In this document: in pieces, positions 1 through 8,898 of the stretch
Position numbering within the stretch: the stretch's first letter is position 1
Layout of the letters: every line of letters begins with the position of its first letter
NCBI RefSeq assembly: GCF_039871975.1
Contig: NZ_JBDPLL010000001.1
DNA length: 64,000 bases
Source: Trichormus_B sp936914905
GTDB lineage: Bacteria; Cyanobacteriota; Cyanobacteriia; Cyanobacteriales; Nostocaceae
Direction: 5' to 3' (one strand)
Program-made: the position numbers and the translations under genes
Notes under the pieces: model-generated
Told to the model about the DNA's origin: nothing
The model's input: the letters and a program-made list of their open reading frames with translations, nothing else
Database searches by the model: none

Positions 1-206
1 CCATTAATGTTGAGTCTAGTATTATCAAAAACCGTAGTTTTACCGTTTTTAAAAGTAATATGTCCAATTAATTTATATTCAGGTTCTATTAAAACAATAG
101 CACCCATTTCTGTAGCTACTTTTTTTAAAATTGCTGTAGTTAATCGCATATATAGCAATCCTGGATGATTTTTGATAGCTTGGGTGGAGTATTCATACTT
201 ATTCAT
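1..206 (-). CDS. Partial CDS at window edge, possibly ATP-grasp family
   Basis: The reading frame is open from the left edge to an ATG at 204-206 and gives 68 residues beginning MNKYEYSTQAIKNHPGLLYM. The C-terminal part lies outside the window. The start resembles, from memory only, cyanobacterial cyanophycin-synthetase-like ATP-grasp proteins, but no catalytic motif is inside the window. A purine-rich stretch (revcomp of gtaggagg, around 211-218) lies just upstream of the ATG and could be the ribosome binding site, which supports this start. Function is not established. Confidence 0.5.
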   Translation of the reverse strand, partial: MNKYEYSTQAIKNHPGLLYMRLTTAILKKVATEMGAIVLIEPEYKLIGHITFKNGKTTVFDNTRLNIN

Positions 207-584
207 AGTGGTAGGAGGAAACAGGCAACATATTTTCTGATATATGATTGAGGATTCCTATATCTACTTACCAATAGATATGCTAATTACTAATGTTATA
301 ATATATGGTAAGTATGATATAACTATTTTATCAGAACAGGTGGGACTTTATTTACACTTAAATCAGAACTGTTTTGATTAATTAGCTCTGTGTACAATGA
401 CAAAGTTGTAGAATCAATTAATATCAATTTTATTACTTAGTAATAAGTATTGTGTTGCACTAAGTATTGACAATTCAAAAATTATGTAATAACAAGGTGG
501 CATCGTCAATTAAAGGTGCTAGTGCTATCCCCGCTAAGAGACGCACTAACGCCATTTACTCAAGTTCATACGGATAATATAATC
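207..584. other. AT-rich intergenic region between divergent genes
   Basis: About 380 bases between the minus-strand edge gene and the plus-strand gene at 585. It should hold promoters for both. I see AT-rich sequence and no convincing operator. The frame of the downstream gene can be extended to a GTG at 516, but the extension has no family-like character. Confidence 0.4.
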
Positions 585-821
585 ATGCCACAAAACACAG
601 ATTACAAAGATACCAAATCAGAAAATCAAGCAATTTCTTACAAAAATCGGTTGAATGGGTGGGCTATAGCTCGTGTGCTTGCGGATAAAGAGCGTGTAAT
701 TGTTGCTAGGTTCCGTAGTCGTTCAGATGCGGATGGTTATGTTCAGCACTTACGGCAAATGGTACCTGCTGGTTCTTTTGAGATTTTCTTTGATTCTCAA
801 CGGGAAGTAGCGGCGATTTAA
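585..821 (+). CDS. Small conserved hypothetical protein, 78 aa
   Basis: The ATG at 585 (MPQNTDYKDTKSENQ) is preferred over the in-frame upstream GTG at 516, because the upstream 23 residues look like read-through of leader DNA. The protein is hydrophilic, with no signal peptide or membrane segment. The core NGWAIARVLADKERVIVARFRSRSDADGY looks like a small alpha/beta fold with an R-rich strand. I recognise it only as the type of small conserved protein found in filamentous cyanobacteria. A hairpin follows 28 bases after the stop. It is intact, in contrast to the decayed genes downstream. Confidence 0.6.
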   Translation: MPQNTDYKDTKSENQAISYKNRLNGWAIARVLADKERVIVARFRSRSDADGYVQHLRQMVPAGSFEIFFDSQREVAAI

Positions 822-848
822 GCTTTGCGTTCTGTAATACTCAGATTT

Positions 849-869
849 CCGACTTTTTTGAGAAGTCGG
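849..869 (+). terminator. Hairpin after the small hypothetical gene
   Basis: The 7-bp perfect stem CCGACTT/AAGTCGG has a T-rich loop. The same AAGTCGG hairpin core recurs at 27195-27229 next to purQ, so it may belong to a dispersed hairpin family used as a terminator. Confidence 0.55.
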
Positions 870-921
870 GGATTTGTCTACTGGTTTACGGACTTGCCAA
901 ACAGTAAGCGACTCTCTCTAA

Positions 922-999
922 TATTTTTAGTCCTTTTAAGGGACCACTATTTTTAGTCCTTTTAAGGGACCACTATTTTTAGTCCTTTTAAGGGACCAC
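922..999. repeat. Three perfect 26-bp tandem repeats
   Basis: The units are 922-947, 948-973 and 974-999, identical to one another. Each starts with TATTTTTAGTCC and ends with AGGGACCAC, and contains the short inverted repeat GTCC...GGAC around TTTTAA. There are no spacers, so it is not a CRISPR. It lies between the hairpin at 849-869 and decayed coding DNA. Confidence 0.9.
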
Positions 1000-1224
1000 G
1001 AATCAACCGAGTAGCGAACAGGGGTTGTCGGATTAATACTAAGGCCAGTGGTAAAGGTTGGAGTGAACAATCACTATTGATAGCTGATGTCACGTCAGGT
1101 ATATCATGGAGAGAATAATCGCTGACAACTCGTAGTATTGCTACTGATGTCTCAAGTTGCTCGAAAAATTATAGGAACGCAAATTCTTCTATTATGAAAG
1201 GTTCAGATATATTTTCTATCTTAC

Positions 1225-1540
1225 ATTTAATTACACTCGCTTACTTAAAAGCTTTTTACTTGATGTTGCTTGGTGGGTACTTACTGGAAATTGGGTAGAA
1301 CAACCTGCTTATCCGCAATAAATAGCAGGAAAATCCCCAGAAATTAGCTCCCAAATTCACACTAAATATGGTTTAAAAGACTATCAAAGTGGCTTTAATT
1401 TTTCTGAGTAACAATGGCTGAATGTACAGTTACCTCCTAAATTAAATGAGGTAGTTATTTTTGTTCTTGTTGATGGCAGTTTCTCTATTTTTGATCCTGA
1501 TTCACTTTTATCTGCTAAATACTGGGAGCATAATTTGTAA
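1225..1540 (+). pseudogene. Decayed CDS, unknown function
   Basis: One frame reads as protein-like sequence (LDVAWWVLTGNW..., then QWLNVQLPPKLNEVVIFVL, ending SAKYWEHNL) but is broken by at least two in-frame stops (TAA near 1321, TAA near 1409). The upstream part continues in another frame from an ATG near 1195, which suggests a frameshift. I do not recognise the family. Confidence 0.45.
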
Positions 1541-1548
1541 TCAGCCTA

Positions 1549-2129
1549 TTAACCAGAACTTTCTACTATATGAAGATCATTTCCAGAATCACCCATTAAA
1601 ATCATAGTACTATCATCACTTTCTAAATTCAGACTTCCAGAAATACCACTTAGCAGAACCTTAATTAACATTTGCGGAGTAAAAGATTCCAACTCTACAA
1701 AATTACCAGCATCTAACCAAGCTAACTCCTCAGATGTTAAACTATGACAAATTTCTGAACTTAATTTTTTGGATTCTGTTGTTATGGATGGTGTTTTTTG
1801 AAGAAACATACCTGGCTTATTAGCATTAATTTTACTATGTATAAATTAATATCAATCATTATTACATTCCTATTAAGGAATTAATTCTCACTAGTGCGGA
1901 GACGATGTGCTAAACTAATACCTTTAGGACTATAATCATGTAGTGCATAAACTTTTAAATCAGGGTTAGGACGCAGCATTTGCATTGTTGTACTGAAAAT
2001 CCTTTGGGGACAACCAGTAATACTGAGAATTGCACAGTTACTTTCAAAGTGGAAATTATTAGCAATTAATAATTGAGCAACACTAGAATTATCACAAACT
2101 ACTAATCTATTAAAAGTGTAAGCAGTCAC
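1549..2129 (-). pseudogene. Decayed CDS, possibly Toprim-like C-terminal region
   Basis: Two open pieces, 1881-2129 (82 aa) and 1549-1809 (86 aa), lie end to end in different frames with about 70 bases of stop-containing DNA between them. The first piece ends ALHDYSPKGISLAHRL, which vaguely resembles the D-x-x-P-x-G strand of Toprim domains (as in topoisomerase VI subunit A). The second is acidic and helical. The simplest reading is one gene broken by a stop and a frameshift. The family assignment is weak. Plus-strand DNA at 2106-2260 also has protein-like character (DVIPSRGDGRILGSEPL) and may be a separate remnant. Confidence 0.35.
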
Positions 2130-2278
2130 ATCAGGATTGATTATTACTGATGTAATTCCTTCTCGTGGTGATGGTAGAATCCTCGGTAGTGAGCCATTAA
2201 TTCGTTACTATTTATTTAAGCATTTTGAGACTCTGATTGAGAAAATAAAAATTCCTGAACTAATTAAATTTTCCCTCT

Positions 2279-2901
2279 CTATCGAGTTCCTAAATATATT
2301 GAAATCATTCCTGTAATAACGCTAATATCAAATAGGATAAATGATTCAATGATAAATATACTGGCAATAATTCCCGCAATCATCACAACAACTCCGATAA
2401 TTTGGATAATTTGTAAAAATTTAGCCATTGCTTGATGAGTTTGGTCGTTAATTTTTGCAGAATTAGTTCCTTTAAATAAATAATATACCACCACCACTTG
2501 AAATATTCAAATAGCTAAAATCAAGTTAATATACTCTGGAATATTTATTTTGAAAAAAATGTTAATACTGATCTTATTGGTTTGGATAAAAAAACTAAAC
2601 CAAAAATGACTGTAAAAAACACATTGAATACAATATAAGTTCCCATAAAAATAGAAATTGATGATGCAACTCTATTTTTTAGACAAATGTTTAGGAAATA
2701 AAGCAGTTGTGTGCGTGTAAAAGATAAGGTGTTTTTAGCGGGAAGATTAGAAATGGTTCTAGCAAATATGGGGTCTGTAATTTTTCAAGTTCCTATTATT
2801 GTTGGCTCAAAAGTAAAAGGATGATTACACTGTTTGCATCTTCCTTCGTTTGCTGTTCTGTCTTTTAAAGTATTATCAGTTCTGCAGTTTATACATTTCA
2901 T
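2279..2901 (-). pseudogene. Zinc-ribbon membrane protein pseudogene
   Basis: From the ATG at 2899-2901 the frame reads MKCINCRTDN...RCKQCNHPF, a CxxC...CxxC zinc ribbon at residues 3-25. It then hits a TGA at about codon 39 and continues as a hydrophobic protein. After a further frame change the last 72 codons (2279-2497) carry two predicted membrane helices (IIGVVVMIAGIIASIFI and IESFILFDISVITGMISIYL). The layout matches small cyanobacterial proteins with an N-terminal zinc ribbon and C-terminal membrane helices. It is non-functional as written. Confidence 0.6.
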
Positions 2902-3795
2902 ATTTTTGTAGTTACTGATGTGATTCTTATATAAAAAATCGAGTTAATTATCTCACCTGAAGGCACAAAGATGGAAAAACAATAAAAATTTTCATACTTA
3001 TTCATATGAATTTATATGCGTTTAAGGAACTAGATTTAATGATTCACTAAAATGCTGTGATTTTCCCATTTCTTAACTGAATACTGTGTACCATTTTATA
3101 ATAAAACCTCCGCTGGTTTAGGAAGATATAAAAAGTGAGAAGACATTGCACAACGATAAGCACCAATATCTAAAATAGGGATAATATCCCCAATTTCTAA
3201 AGCAGGAAGTTGCCATTTTTCCCTAAGTAATCCCGTGAGTCGTATTTCTACAAATAGCGGTGAGGTAATTGTCTGAAGTTTGATTTTTCCAAGTTACTAT
3301 TTCTCGATAACCACCATGTACAGCAGGAACAGAGATATTAGCCACAGTAGAATCAACACCAGTAATATATTTTTCTCCTTACCAAGAGATACAAACTTAG
3401 CTAACAAAGTCGCACAACCACTGATAGCAGCGCGTCCCGCTTCAATTATCAAATCAATATGTTTTTAAAATCGATAATTCTTCTACTTAATTCATCTCCA
3501 AAGATATCCCAATTAAAAGTTGCACCTCGATTATGATATGGATAAAAAAAACTGCTACCAGAATCTAAATATTACCAATCTGGTAACTTTTGTACACTTT
3601 CTAAAACATTATTAATCACATCAGTAAAAGCAGAAGTTGCATTAGTTCCCGTACCCCGTTCAAAGTGTAACTCTGAAATCTTTAAACACACATCTTTAGC
3701 AGTAGAAATAGCCTCATCAAAATCTGCTAAACTAATACCAATCCAACTATCTTCAGAAATATTCAACCGCAACCCAAGACGTAACTCCTCCTTCT

Positions 3796-3835
3796 CTCTG
3801 CGACTCTGCGACTCTGCGACTCTGCAACTCTGTGT
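3796..3835. repeat. Octamer tandem repeat CTCTGCGA, five units
   Basis: There are three perfect CTCTGCGA units, then CTCTGCAA and CTCTGTGT. The array lies inside the decarboxylase pseudogene exactly where its frame changes. It resembles the short tandem repeats common between genes in heterocystous cyanobacteria. Confidence 0.85.
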
Positions 3836-4015
3836 GAGACAAAAAAACCTCACACAACAAACCTAACTGAGAAATACTATCCAAATTTAGAGTAGTCACA
3901 CCCCAGTTTATAAACTGTTCCATTTCCTCCCGATTTGAATTACTAGCGCTATAGACAATATCTCTAGGATAAAAACTATAATTCAAACCTAAATAAATAT
4001 CCCCTGGAGTATTAG

Positions 4016-4115
4016 NNNNNNNNNNNNNNNNNNNNNNNNNNNNNNNNNNNNNNNNNNNNNNNNNNNNNNNNNNNNNNNNNNNNNNNNNNNNNNNNNNNNN
4101 NNNNNNNNNNNNNNN
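4016..4115. other. Assembly gap, 100 N
   Basis: Exactly 100 N, so the true length is unknown. It lies inside the decarboxylase pseudogene. Coding similarity continues on both sides, so the join itself may be right, but an unassembled insertion could be hidden here. Confidence 0.95.
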
Positions 4116-4322
4116 CATATAATATAAACCATAAATATTAACTTCCGGTTTTTCACTCAGGTTTTTCAATCATTTATAAAAGTGATTACAACTGAGGAGT
4201 AAACCAAATTACATTATTATAATGAGTCCAAAATTAAGAAACTCTACCAAAAGTTCCCCTACCCAAAATCAACCGATTTGATTCCAATCTCACCGAAATA
4301 TCAGGTTCAGAAAACCCCGAAG

Positions 4323-4373
4323 CAGAAATAGCCGCAATTGTTTTTTCTCTTAAAGCAATTGCGGCTATTTCTG
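4323..4373. repeat. Perfect 18-bp inverted repeat
   Basis: The arm CAGAAATAGCCGCAATTG (4323-4340) is followed by a 15-base loop and its exact reverse complement (4356-4373). It is much longer than a normal terminator stem and sits in gene-poor DNA between two pseudogenes. It could be a transcript-end hairpin or the remains of a palindrome-type mobile element. Confidence 0.85.
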
Positions 4374-4580
4374 TTAAATTGTATTTTCTGTTATTGATGG
4401 TACAGACTCACATCCAACATGAACAACATTCCAAACCAACTTTTCTACCTCCCTTTCTTCCTGTGCACTTATGCACTTTTGCGTGAGCTTTTTTTCTTCT
4501 TATCACCCCAATAACCGATAAAATGATAGGGAAACATAACTAATCAACCGCAAATTTTTCATCGCTAATTTTTCTACCTT

Positions 4581-4837
4581 CTAATTACTAGATGGTGTAG
4601 CAGCATTAATAATATAACGACAGTAAGTATCCCAAACAGAAGTTTTAATTTCGCAAGCTTGATAATTATTTTGTTTAATAATTTAGCCACTAGGGTCAAT
4701 CCAATTACAAGCCAAAGATAGCTTTTTACCTATTGGTGCATCTTTTAGAGTTACACGATAAAAACTTTAGAATCAGATTGATGAGGAATAGATTTAAGAT
4801 TGCGATTATCAGCTAAAGTAATACTATCTTGTTGTGT
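4581..4837 (-). pseudogene. C-terminal remnant of an unknown protein
   Basis: The minus-strand pieces LSLACNWIDPSG, KQNNYQACEIKTSVWDTYCRY and AATPS are interrupted by a TAA and a frameshift. The gene appears cut at about 4838 by the truncated end of the IS66 element. The pattern (CxWIDPxG...WxTxCR) recalls a secreted cyanobacterial hypothetical family, but I cannot name it. Confidence 0.45.
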
Positions 4838-5846
4838 TGAGCTTTCACCAGATCACCGTTATAGGCAGTAAAGTCATCACAGGTGAGTACACCAGAGTAA
4901 CTATAACCCACAATGGATTCTAATTCGGCAGGAGAAGGAGTATCAGGGCCATGAAATCAAGGGAAGTCAGTATTAGCAAAAATCCATAAACATTCTTTCA
5001 CCCCTTTGACTACCCAGGGTGTTTCATCCGCGAGGATATGAGGCTGGGTTGGTTTTATCCACTGTTTGAGGCTATCAATACTTTGAGCCACTGCACCATC
5101 TATTCCTTCATTCCTAGCTACTAATGTTCCCACTCCAATTTCTATTTGACCCAGTTCCCACAACAGTTCTTGTTGTTTTTCATAGGCTAAATGCCCGTAG
5201 TTATTGATCCATCCCAAAAAAGCTTGTAGTCCGATTCCTATATCTTGTCCCGGTACTATCTCTGGTGACCAGTCTACCGTTTGTATTTCCCCACACACAT
5301 TGCAAATGCACCTATATCTTTAGATATACTACTATTTCGATTGGCATATCCACCAACTCCCCTACTTGTTGTATTTCCATTTTTATTGGTTAGCCAAACG
5401 ATTCCCCCTGACCACACCATCCACACACTTGTGGTCCCAGGATCTCAAATCTATCTACTCCACCAAACCCCCTTCTCGTTTTTCCCCTATGGCCTGGTTG
5501 TCCTCCTGGTTTCCGTTTTGGTGTCTGGTTTTCTTCGGGTTTTTCTTGTTGTTTGTTCTCGGTTTTTTTGAGGATGTCTCCCGACGGTGCTTTCCATAAT
5601 CTGATGCTGTCTAAATCTCTACTGACTTTGAGTTTCTCTATTTCTTTTTCCAGTTCTACTACTCTATTTGTTAGCTTCTCTATACTTTTCCCCTCCTCAA
5701 TAATCATTTCTACCAGTTACTCTGTTGCCAACTGCTTCAATATCTCTCTATCTAGTTTTCGTGGCAGGTTCTTTTCCATAACTGCTTGCTATATTTTCCC
5801 TCACCTATCACACTTGTTAATACCCCACCACCTCAATCCTTACGTT
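4838..5846 (-). mobile_element. IS66-family element, truncated, dead transposase
   Basis: The minus-strand reading shows an IS66 TnpC transposase. From 5707 come a coiled-coil N-terminus, then RLWKAPSGDILKK and KRKPGGQPGHRGKTRRGF. From 5298 comes the catalytic part with ILADETPWVVKGVKECLW and a later PSPAELESIVGYSYSGVL. The frames do not join: there are stops at about 5390 and 4957. The 3' part ends at KAQH near 4838, whereas the second copy at 47887 continues, so this copy lost about half its transposase. The outer end near 5827-5846 (AACGTAAGGATTGAGGTGGT on the minus strand) is shared with the second copy. Confidence 0.8.
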
Positions 5847-6052
5847 AATTGAGGTTGCTGTGGTTGAACTTCCAAAGCCTGACGACGACCTAACTGAATC
5901 AACGCTTCATCTAATGACTCAGGAGGTAATTTTAATTCTTGTAGAATTTGTTGAATCTGTAGTTTATCAAATTCCTCTTCCTGGCGTAATTGCAAACCCT
6001 GAACTTATGCAATAATTTGGTTTAATTGTTTCTGAGTTAATCGTTGGTTCAT
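5847..6052 (-). pseudogene. Hypothetical gene cut by the IS66 element
   Basis: The ATG at 6050-6052 opens MNQRLTQKQLNQIIA, then an in-frame TAA, then VQGLQLRQEEEFDKLQIQQILQELKLPPESLDEALIQLGRRQALEVQPQ, after which the IS66 end begins. It is a helical, glutamine-rich N-terminal domain of a kind seen in cyanobacterial proteins of unknown function. It is disrupted both by the stop and by the IS. Confidence 0.55.
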
Positions 6053-6191
6053 ATTAAAAAATTAAAAAATTTCTGCCTTCTGCCTTCTTGCACTAAGGGT
6101 CTGATTTTCACTCAACATCATAACTAGCTAACAAAGAAACTGCCAACCCGTTATCATATCAAAGTCAAAACCAGACCCAGTAGGAAATTTA

Positions 6192-6209
6192 GGTAATCAA
6201 AAAATTACC
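6192..6209 (-). terminator. Hairpin after the cpcG cluster
   Basis: The stem GGTAAT/ATTACC has a 6-base A-rich loop, 5 bases beyond the stop codon of the last cpcG. It is weak but well placed to end the minus-strand rod-linker transcript. Confidence 0.4.
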
Positions 6210-6213
6210 CATC

Positions 6214-6975
6214 TTAGCGTCTACCACGATAAGGAACTGCATTCAAGTAATCAATATCAAGTGCAGATAGCTTTTGGGCATAATTACCCTTACTAGAGAG
6301 GGAAGCAGCCATATCTGCATATTTACCAGGATCACCTTCTGTCAAACGCTTTGCTTTCGCCTTGGCGGTGTAGAAGTTTTCCAAAGTAAAACGCCAGTCG
6401 TTTCTGACTGTACCTGCTGTTTCTTGGAAGTCTGCACCGTAGCGAGGAGTCACCAAGTTGTAGGGACGACCTTCTAAGCGTTTGCGTTGGTAAGGAACGG
6501 TATTTTCACCAAAGTTAACGGTGTACTCTTCGCTATTTACTAAAGCATCAACAAAACCGCTAAAACCCTTCGTTCCAATCACAATAGACCAAGCAATTTC
6601 TTCTTCTTTGTTATAAGCAGAACGACCCAAAAGGCGCTTGAGGGTGATATCTACTAACCGATAGTTGTTGTTAACGGAAACAACTAGACGATAGAAAGCC
6701 TCAGATTTAGCCAAACCACGGATGAAGTCCCGTACAGACAAAGAAGCATTTTTCAGTTGAGATTCTAAAGTTCCTTGGCGGTTGAACTTAAGAATTTCAT
6801 GTTCGCTGAAAACTTGGCGATAACTGGCCCAGATGATGCTTTGAATGTCAGTGTAAGAACTAACATCTTCTACGCGATAGACATAAGGTGTATCTTCATT
6901 CATGTCAGCAACACCAAAGCTGCTAACGCGGTGATTCTGACTGCTTGGTTTGTATTGAAGTAATGGCACTGTCAT
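6214..6975 (-). CDS. cpcG4: Phycobilisome rod-core linker CpcG (CpcG4-like)
   Basis: This 253-aa protein joins phycocyanin rods to the allophycocyanin core. The N-terminal PBS-linker (pfam00427-type) domain spans about residues 20-190 and carries IIWASYRQVFSEHEILKFNRQ, VRDFIRGLAKSEAFY and LLGRSAYNKEEEIAWS. The C-terminal tail (KRLTEGDPGKYADMAASL) is core-facing and not hydrophobic. The length equals what I recall for CpcG4 of Anabaena PCC 7120, where it is likewise the last gene of the cluster. It lies 126 bases after the CpcG2-like gene and is followed by a hairpin. Confidence 0.9.
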   Translation of the reverse strand: MTVPLLQYKPSSQNHRVSSFGVADMNEDTPYVYRVEDVSSYTDIQSIIWASYRQVFSEHEILKFNRQGTLESQLKNASLSVRDFIRGLAKSEAFYRLVVSVNNNYRLVDITLKRLLGRSAYNKEEEIAWSIVIGTKGFSGFVDALVNSEEYTVNFGENTVPYQRKRLEGRPYNLVTPRYGADFQETAGTVRNDWRFTLENFYTAKAKAKRLTEGDPGKYADMAASLSSKGNYAQKLSALDIDYLNAVPYRGRR

Positions 6976-7101
6976 GCTACGTCTTTCCTCTTGTTAATAA
7001 ATTCGACTTTGAAACCGGAACAAGGAAGGTTTGATTACTTAATATCCTAATTCACGCTTTAACTCTTTTCCTGCATTAGGTTACACACATACTTCCGAGA
7101 T

Positions 7102-7845
7102 TTAGCGGATAGGGAAACTCCCGCTAGGATTAATAGAGAGAGGAATTCCTTCTGGTTTTGTCTCTCTGGTTGTATCGGGAATTTGAATGTTAGCGGTGTT
7201 AACTAGCATATAAGTGACAGTTCTAATGTTGACAGAAGCAGCCATTTTGAAAAAGTCACTGATGCTACCAGGCTTATACCGCGAATCTTCCAACTTGTCA
7301 CGCCAGTAGTCAGCATAGCGTGGTGTTACCAAATTAAAAGGTCTATCTTTGTAGCGACGGCGTTGGTAGGGTACTATATTTTCCCCAAAACAGCTTTGAT
7401 ATTCTTCAGAGTCTAGCAAAGCATCAACAAAACCATCCCAACCATCTGTAGCAATTTTGATTGACCAAGCGATTTCCTCATCTTTGCTGTAAGGAGAACG
7501 CCCTAACAATCGCTTCAGTCCTAATTCGACCAAGCGATAATTAGAGTTAGTCTGAATTACTAAACTTTGGAAAGCTTCAGATTTAGCTAAACCCCGAATA
7601 AGGTCACGCACGGTGATCGCTTTATTCTTCACCTGAGATTCTAAATTACTCTGACGGTAGAATTTCAGAATTACCTGTTCGCTGAACAGTTGGCGATAAG
7701 CCGCCCAAATTAATTCTTCAATTTCCCCACCTTTAGCATAATCTTCGATGCAGTAAATTTTTGGGGTATCTTCGTTAGGGATTTCGTAGCCTGAAACCCG
7801 TTGGTTTTGAGAACTGGGTTTATATTCTAGTAAAGGTATTGCCAT
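7102..7845 (-). CDS. cpcG2: Phycobilisome rod-core linker CpcG (CpcG2-like)
   Basis: This 247-aa rod-core linker carries the canonical linker domain (LIWAAYRQLFSEQVILKFYRQ, VRDLIRGLAKSEAF, LLGRSPYSKDEEIAWS) and a C-terminal tail ending SINPSGSFPIR. The tail has no transmembrane segment, so it is not the photosystem-I-type CpcL. The length fits CpcG2 of Anabaena PCC 7120. It begins 81 bases after the CpcG1-like gene, probably as part of the long cpc transcript. Confidence 0.88.
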   Translation of the reverse strand: MAIPLLEYKPSSQNQRVSGYEIPNEDTPKIYCIEDYAKGGEIEELIWAAYRQLFSEQVILKFYRQSNLESQVKNKAITVRDLIRGLAKSEAFQSLVIQTNSNYRLVELGLKRLLGRSPYSKDEEIAWSIKIATDGWDGFVDALLDSEEYQSCFGENIVPYQRRRYKDRPFNLVTPRYADYWRDKLEDSRYKPGSISDFFKMAASVNIRTVTYMLVNTANIQIPDTTRETKPEGIPLSINPSGSFPIR

Positions 7846-7926
7846 ATTTCAGGGTGTTTGTGAGTTGTTTATTATCACTTACCAGTTATCAGTTTCTTCA
7901 CTGTTCACTGTTCACTGTCACCTAAT

Positions 7927-8757
7927 TTAGTTACTGGCTATGTAACGATAAGGTAGAGCAACTGCAACAGGTTTGATTGTTACTTGTTCTGTAGCAACTT
8001 CGCGGGATGTATCAGGAATTGCCATAGTGTTTACTTGGGAATTCACTGAAGCAATTGTGCGCTGGTAGTTTCGTTCGGTGGTGATAAGTTTTCCTGCCAT
8101 TGCAAAGAAGTTAGCAGGAATAGCCCGCCGGATATCTTCAGTTTTTAAACATCCTGTAGTCCGGGCGCTGTAGAAGGAACGACCACCCATGTAACGGACG
8201 GACCGCATATCACGCCAGTAGGCATCATAGCGGGGGTTTACTAAGTTAAAGGGACGTGAACTAAAGCGGCGACGTTGGAATGGTACGATGTCATCACCAA
8301 AGTTTTGCTCGTACTCGTCGGAATCTAACAAAGCATCAATAAAGCCATGTAAGCCTTTGGTAGCAATGACAATAGACCAAGCAATTTCTTCCTCTTTGTT
8401 GTAAGCAGCCCTTCCCAAAAATCGCTTAAAGGTGATGTCAACTAGGCGATAGTTGGAGTTAATTTCTCCTACTTGGGTGCGATACACATCTGATTTACCT
8501 AAACCCCGGATAAAATTGCGGACGTTAATTGCCCGATTTCGCAGTTGAGATTCTAAAAAGCTTTGACGATAGCTTTCTAAAATTAGGTGTTCGCTGAAAA
8601 TTTGCCGATATGCTGCCCAGATGATGGTATCAATGTCTGCATCTGAGGTGACAGTATTTAAGCGATAGATAGTTGGGGTGTCTTCGTTGGGGACTTCGTA
8701 ACCTTCAACACGCTGATTTTGCGAGGAAGGAGAATATTCTAAGAGTGGTATTGACAT
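7927..8757 (-). CDS. cpcG1: Phycobilisome rod-core linker CpcG (CpcG1-like)
   Basis: This 276-aa protein is the longest of the three rod-core linkers. The linker domain is at about residues 20-190 (IIWAAYRQIFSEHLILESYRQ, VRNFIRGLGKSDVYR, FLGRAAYNKEEEIAWS). The longer C-terminal extension contains KTEDIRRAIPANFFAMAG and ends ALPYRYIASN. It is the first cpcG after cpcF, as in related Nostocales. The three paralogues differ mainly in the tail, which is thought to define the position on the core. Confidence 0.9.
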   Translation of the reverse strand: MSIPLLEYSPSSQNQRVEGYEVPNEDTPTIYRLNTVTSDADIDTIIWAAYRQIFSEHLILESYRQSFLESQLRNRAINVRNFIRGLGKSDVYRTQVGEINSNYRLVDITFKRFLGRAAYNKEEEIAWSIVIATKGLHGFIDALLDSDEYEQNFGDDIVPFQRRRFSSRPFNLVNPRYDAYWRDMRSVRYMGGRSFYSARTTGCLKTEDIRRAIPANFFAMAGKLITTERNYQRTIASVNSQVNTMAIPDTSREVATEQVTIKPVAVALPYRYIASN

Positions 8758-8898
8758 CTTTACTTTTACCTTGTTTTTTGGTATATAAGGCAGTCTACTG
8801 GTTGTTATATCAAGTGGAAATAGTAAGGATATTTTGGAATATTCTTAGATACAGCTAATTGCTGAAGGCTGTTAATCCCAAAGTTGAAAATCCAAAAT

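Larger units (their letters stand above)
3096..4169 (-). pseudogene. PLP-dependent group III decarboxylase (LysA-like) pseudogene
   Basis: Read on the minus strand from the ATG at 4169, the pieces align with the alanine-racemase-fold decarboxylases (diaminopimelate/ornithine type). They include PRDIVYSASNSNREEMEQFI (substrate-barrel helix), LRLNISEDSWIGISLADFDE, LHFERGTGTNATSAF (the LHFHxGSG strand) and the C-terminal DIIPILDIGAYRCAMSSHF, equivalent to the conserved DxGAY motif. It is broken by a 100-N gap at 4016-4115, by an octamer-repeat insertion with a frameshift at 3796-3835, and by stops in the C-terminal half. The exact substrate cannot be told. Confidence 0.7.

Noticed and set aside
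922..999. CRISPR array
   Set aside because: The three 26-bp units are directly adjacent with no spacers, and there are no cas genes in the window.
2106..2260. Plus-strand fragment DVIPSRGDGRILGSEPLIRYYLFKHF as a gene
   Set aside because: It reads like protein, but no start, no full-length frame and no family could be identified, and it abuts a minus-strand remnant; kept only as a remark.
3280..3468. 62-codon plus-strand frame
   Set aside because: It is antisense to the decarboxylase pseudogene.
5281..5852. Plus-strand open frames opposite the IS66 transposase
   Set aside because: They are antisense to a recognisable transposase and have low-complexity F/L/S-rich composition.
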